Shown here in pieces: positions 20,219 through 21,559 of a stretch of DNA of 21,559 nt. Origin of the DNA: a virus; IMG/VR virus record IMGVR_UViG_3300030116_003656, positions 1 through 21,559 of that record; one strand, written 5' to 3'. How positions within the stretch are numbered: position 1 is the first letter of the stretch; every line of letters begins with the position of its first letter. A program made the translations under genes and the position numbers. A model generated the notes under the pieces. The model was not told the origin of the DNA. It worked only from the letters and a program-made list of their open reading frames with translations, and did no database searches.

Positions 20219-21559
20219 TGGATCCTGATGATTTAGTTCCAGACGATCCAAGCGAATTGTTTAAAGATCCTGCTTCAGAAAATATGACAGGTGCTATGGA
20301 AAGTTTATCTGCTGCATTGCCAGAAGATTTATCAGATGTTGATTTATCTGACGAGGATAAAGCAATGATAGAAAATTTTAGAAAAAATAAAAAAGAATTT
20401 GAAGCTATAACAAATCCAGTAAGTAGTTTAGAAGATGATGTAGCAGAAGTAAACAATGACTTTGTATACAAGAAGTTTGCAGAAAAACAAAACACTGCAG
20501 ACAATGTTATATTTAAAGAATTAGAAGACGGCACAGTAGAACTACTCGTAATTAAACGTAAACGTGGACCACATAGATCTTTGTTTGCTTTACCTGGTGG
20601 AATAGTAGAAGGTGAGATACCTGTAGAAATTTTAGTAAAAGGTGTAGTAGATCCTGGCGGTTCTATAAATTTTCAACCGCATGAATTATTTATGGCTTTT
20701 AATGAAGATAAAGTATTAGCTAATCCTGCTTTGAAAAGAGCAAATGAAATATTTGGAGTAGAAGCATTAAGAGAAGCAATAGAAGAAGTAAATCTTAGAA
20801 AACGTTTTATAAAAAATAGTTTTTATTTACCAGTTAAATTTAATCGTTTAGATTGGGACGCACGTGCAGCACAAGGTGTAAACGTAGGTGGTATGGGAAT
20901 AATTATTAAAGACGTTATAGAAGCTGATGTAGTAGACGGTAGACCAGTAAGTAATGTAATAGAATCATGGGTACCTAAAGCAGCAGATGACGCTTTATCT
21001 TATGAGTGGATAAAACTAGATGATGTTATAAGTGGCGAAAAACAATTAGCTTTTGGTCATGTAGAGTTTGTTAAAGACGCATTGTACACATCACTTAAAA
21101 AAGAATTATTTGAAAAATCTAATCAGGCACAAATAACTAAAGGTATAGCTATATATGATTATGAAGATATAACACAGTTAGATAACCGTATATACGAAAC
21201 ATCAAAAAGAAATGTAGAAATAATAAAAGCTAGCAATAAAGTACGTACAAAAATGGGAGAACCACTTATACCTATAGAAGGTAATAATTTAGTTGACCGT
21301 AAAAATCAAGCAATGATCGACAGCATTAGAGGACTAAGGTCTTATACAAGTAATAGTCCTGACGCAATTAAATTTACAGCACAAATGCAAATGAGTCCTG
21401 ATTTTATATTTATAGATTTATTTAATGAGTTGTCAGAAGATTCACTGTATATGTTAGACAATTTAGAATTATCAGATTTACAAATTAATACATACGAAGG
21501 AGATGATAGAACTACAAAATTAGCAAACATAAAAAGTAAAAATAAAGTAAAAACAGAAA
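20218..21559 (+). CDS. Nudix-domain protein with split Nudix box (cut by window end)
   Basis: ATG at 20218 overlaps the previous stop (TAATG) after GGAGG at 20210-20214, and the frame stays open to the window end (447 residues visible). An acidic helical N-terminus (1-75) precedes a Nudix domain at about 79-292. The box is recognisable as PGGIVEGE (126-133; Gx5E) and REAIEEVNL (185-193; REx2EE), the metal-binding helix. Instead of the usual seven residues, 51 separate the two halves, and the usual Gly after EE is Asn. The tail of the domain (YEWIKLDDV, then FGHVEFVKDAL) is normal for the family. Nudix enzymes cleave nucleoside diphosphates linked to another group, such as ADP-ribose, NAD(H), NTPs or RNA caps. 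The part after residue 300 is unrecognised. A Nudix domain inside a large late-operon protein is unusual. Confidence 0.75.
   Translation, partial: MDPDDLVPDDPSELFKDPASENMTGAMESLSAALPEDLSDVDLSDEDKAMIENFRKNKKEFEAITNPVSSLEDDVAEVNNDFVYKKFAEKQNTADNVIFKELEDGTVELLVIKRKRGPHRSLFALPGGIVEGEIPVEILVKGVVDPGGSINFQPHELFMAFNEDKVLANPALKRANEIFGVEALREAIEEVNLRKRFIKNSFYLPVKFNRLDWDARAAQGVNVGGMGIIIKDVIEADVVDGRPVSNVIESWVPKAADDALSYEWIKLDDVISGEKQLAFGHVEFVKDALYTSLKKELFEKSNQAQITKGIAIYDYEDITQLDNRIYETSKRNVEIIKASNKVRTKMGEPLIPIEGNNLVDRKNQAMIDSIRGLRSYTSNSPDAIKFTAQMQMSPDFIFIDLFNELSEDSLYMLDNLELSDLQINTYEGDDRTTKLANIKSKNKVKTE

Noticed and set aside
1-21559. CRISPR arrays, insertion sequences, rRNA
   Set aside because: No regularly spaced repeats of 25-40 bases, no transposase-like frame with terminal repeats and no rRNA-like stretch was seen.

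Overview
The window is a 21.6 kb piece of an AT-rich, tightly packed genome of a tailed double-stranded DNA phage, probably from an environmental or metagenomic assembly. The evidence is a large terminase and portal pair followed by very large virion-type proteins, preceded by a long series of small early genes with ATGA, TAATG or GTGA junctions and strong Shine-Dalgarno sites. All convincing protein genes are on the + strand. The host cannot be read directly. The annealing-protein-like gene (motif GETSAIGRALAN) and the metallophosphoesterase C-terminus (GHYHHH, then VPSLDESTWF) resemble proteins I associate with actinobacteriophages, so a low-GC actinobacterial host is a reasonable guess but only a guess. 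No integrase, capsid, tail or lysis gene is recognisable here.

Region 1 (1-3604): the end of a metallophosphoesterase gene and a symmetric terminator, then a 220-base leader that may encode a small RNA with an anti-Shine-Dalgarno loop. After this comes an early operon (606-3604) with small unknown proteins, an Erf-like single-strand annealing protein candidate with a zinc ribbon and an SSB-like C-terminal tip, a winged-helix-type protein, a PD-(D/E)xK nuclease and small zinc-knuckle proteins. Region 2 (3593-6384): its own promoter, a candidate divergent sliding clamp, a run of very small proteins many of which carry paired CxxC motifs, a small membrane/coiled-coil protein and a terminator. 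Region 3 (6390-8051): promoter, an ArdA-type antirestriction protein, small accessory proteins including one with an N-terminal membrane helix, and a terminator.

Region 4 (8044-8723) is the only long non-coding stretch. It holds three direct repeats around TGATCA, several hairpins, a TTGACA promoter candidate, and a 77-nt tRNA-like RNA on the - strand. This RNA has a perfect T arm, a 7-bp acceptor stem with the G3-U70 alanine identity pair and A73, but no D stem. This is the layout of the tRNA-like domain of tmRNA.

Region 5 (8724-end) is the late morphogenesis operon: a terminase large subunit with an N-terminal zinc finger and helix-turn-helix extension, portal, two small proteins, a 1794-residue protein of unknown function (possibly an internal or ejection protein), a 594-residue protein with a peptidoglycan-binding-like segment, and an open-ended protein carrying a Nudix hydrolase domain whose catalytic box is split by an insertion of about 44 residues.

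In outline, the early genes would protect (ArdA), copy and recombine (clamp, annealing protein, nuclease, phosphoesterase) the phage DNA, and the late genes package it and build the particle. The most unusual items are the tmRNA-like RNA, the candidate anti-Shine-Dalgarno small RNA, the split-Nudix virion-operon protein, and the terminase with a built-in DNA-binding front end.
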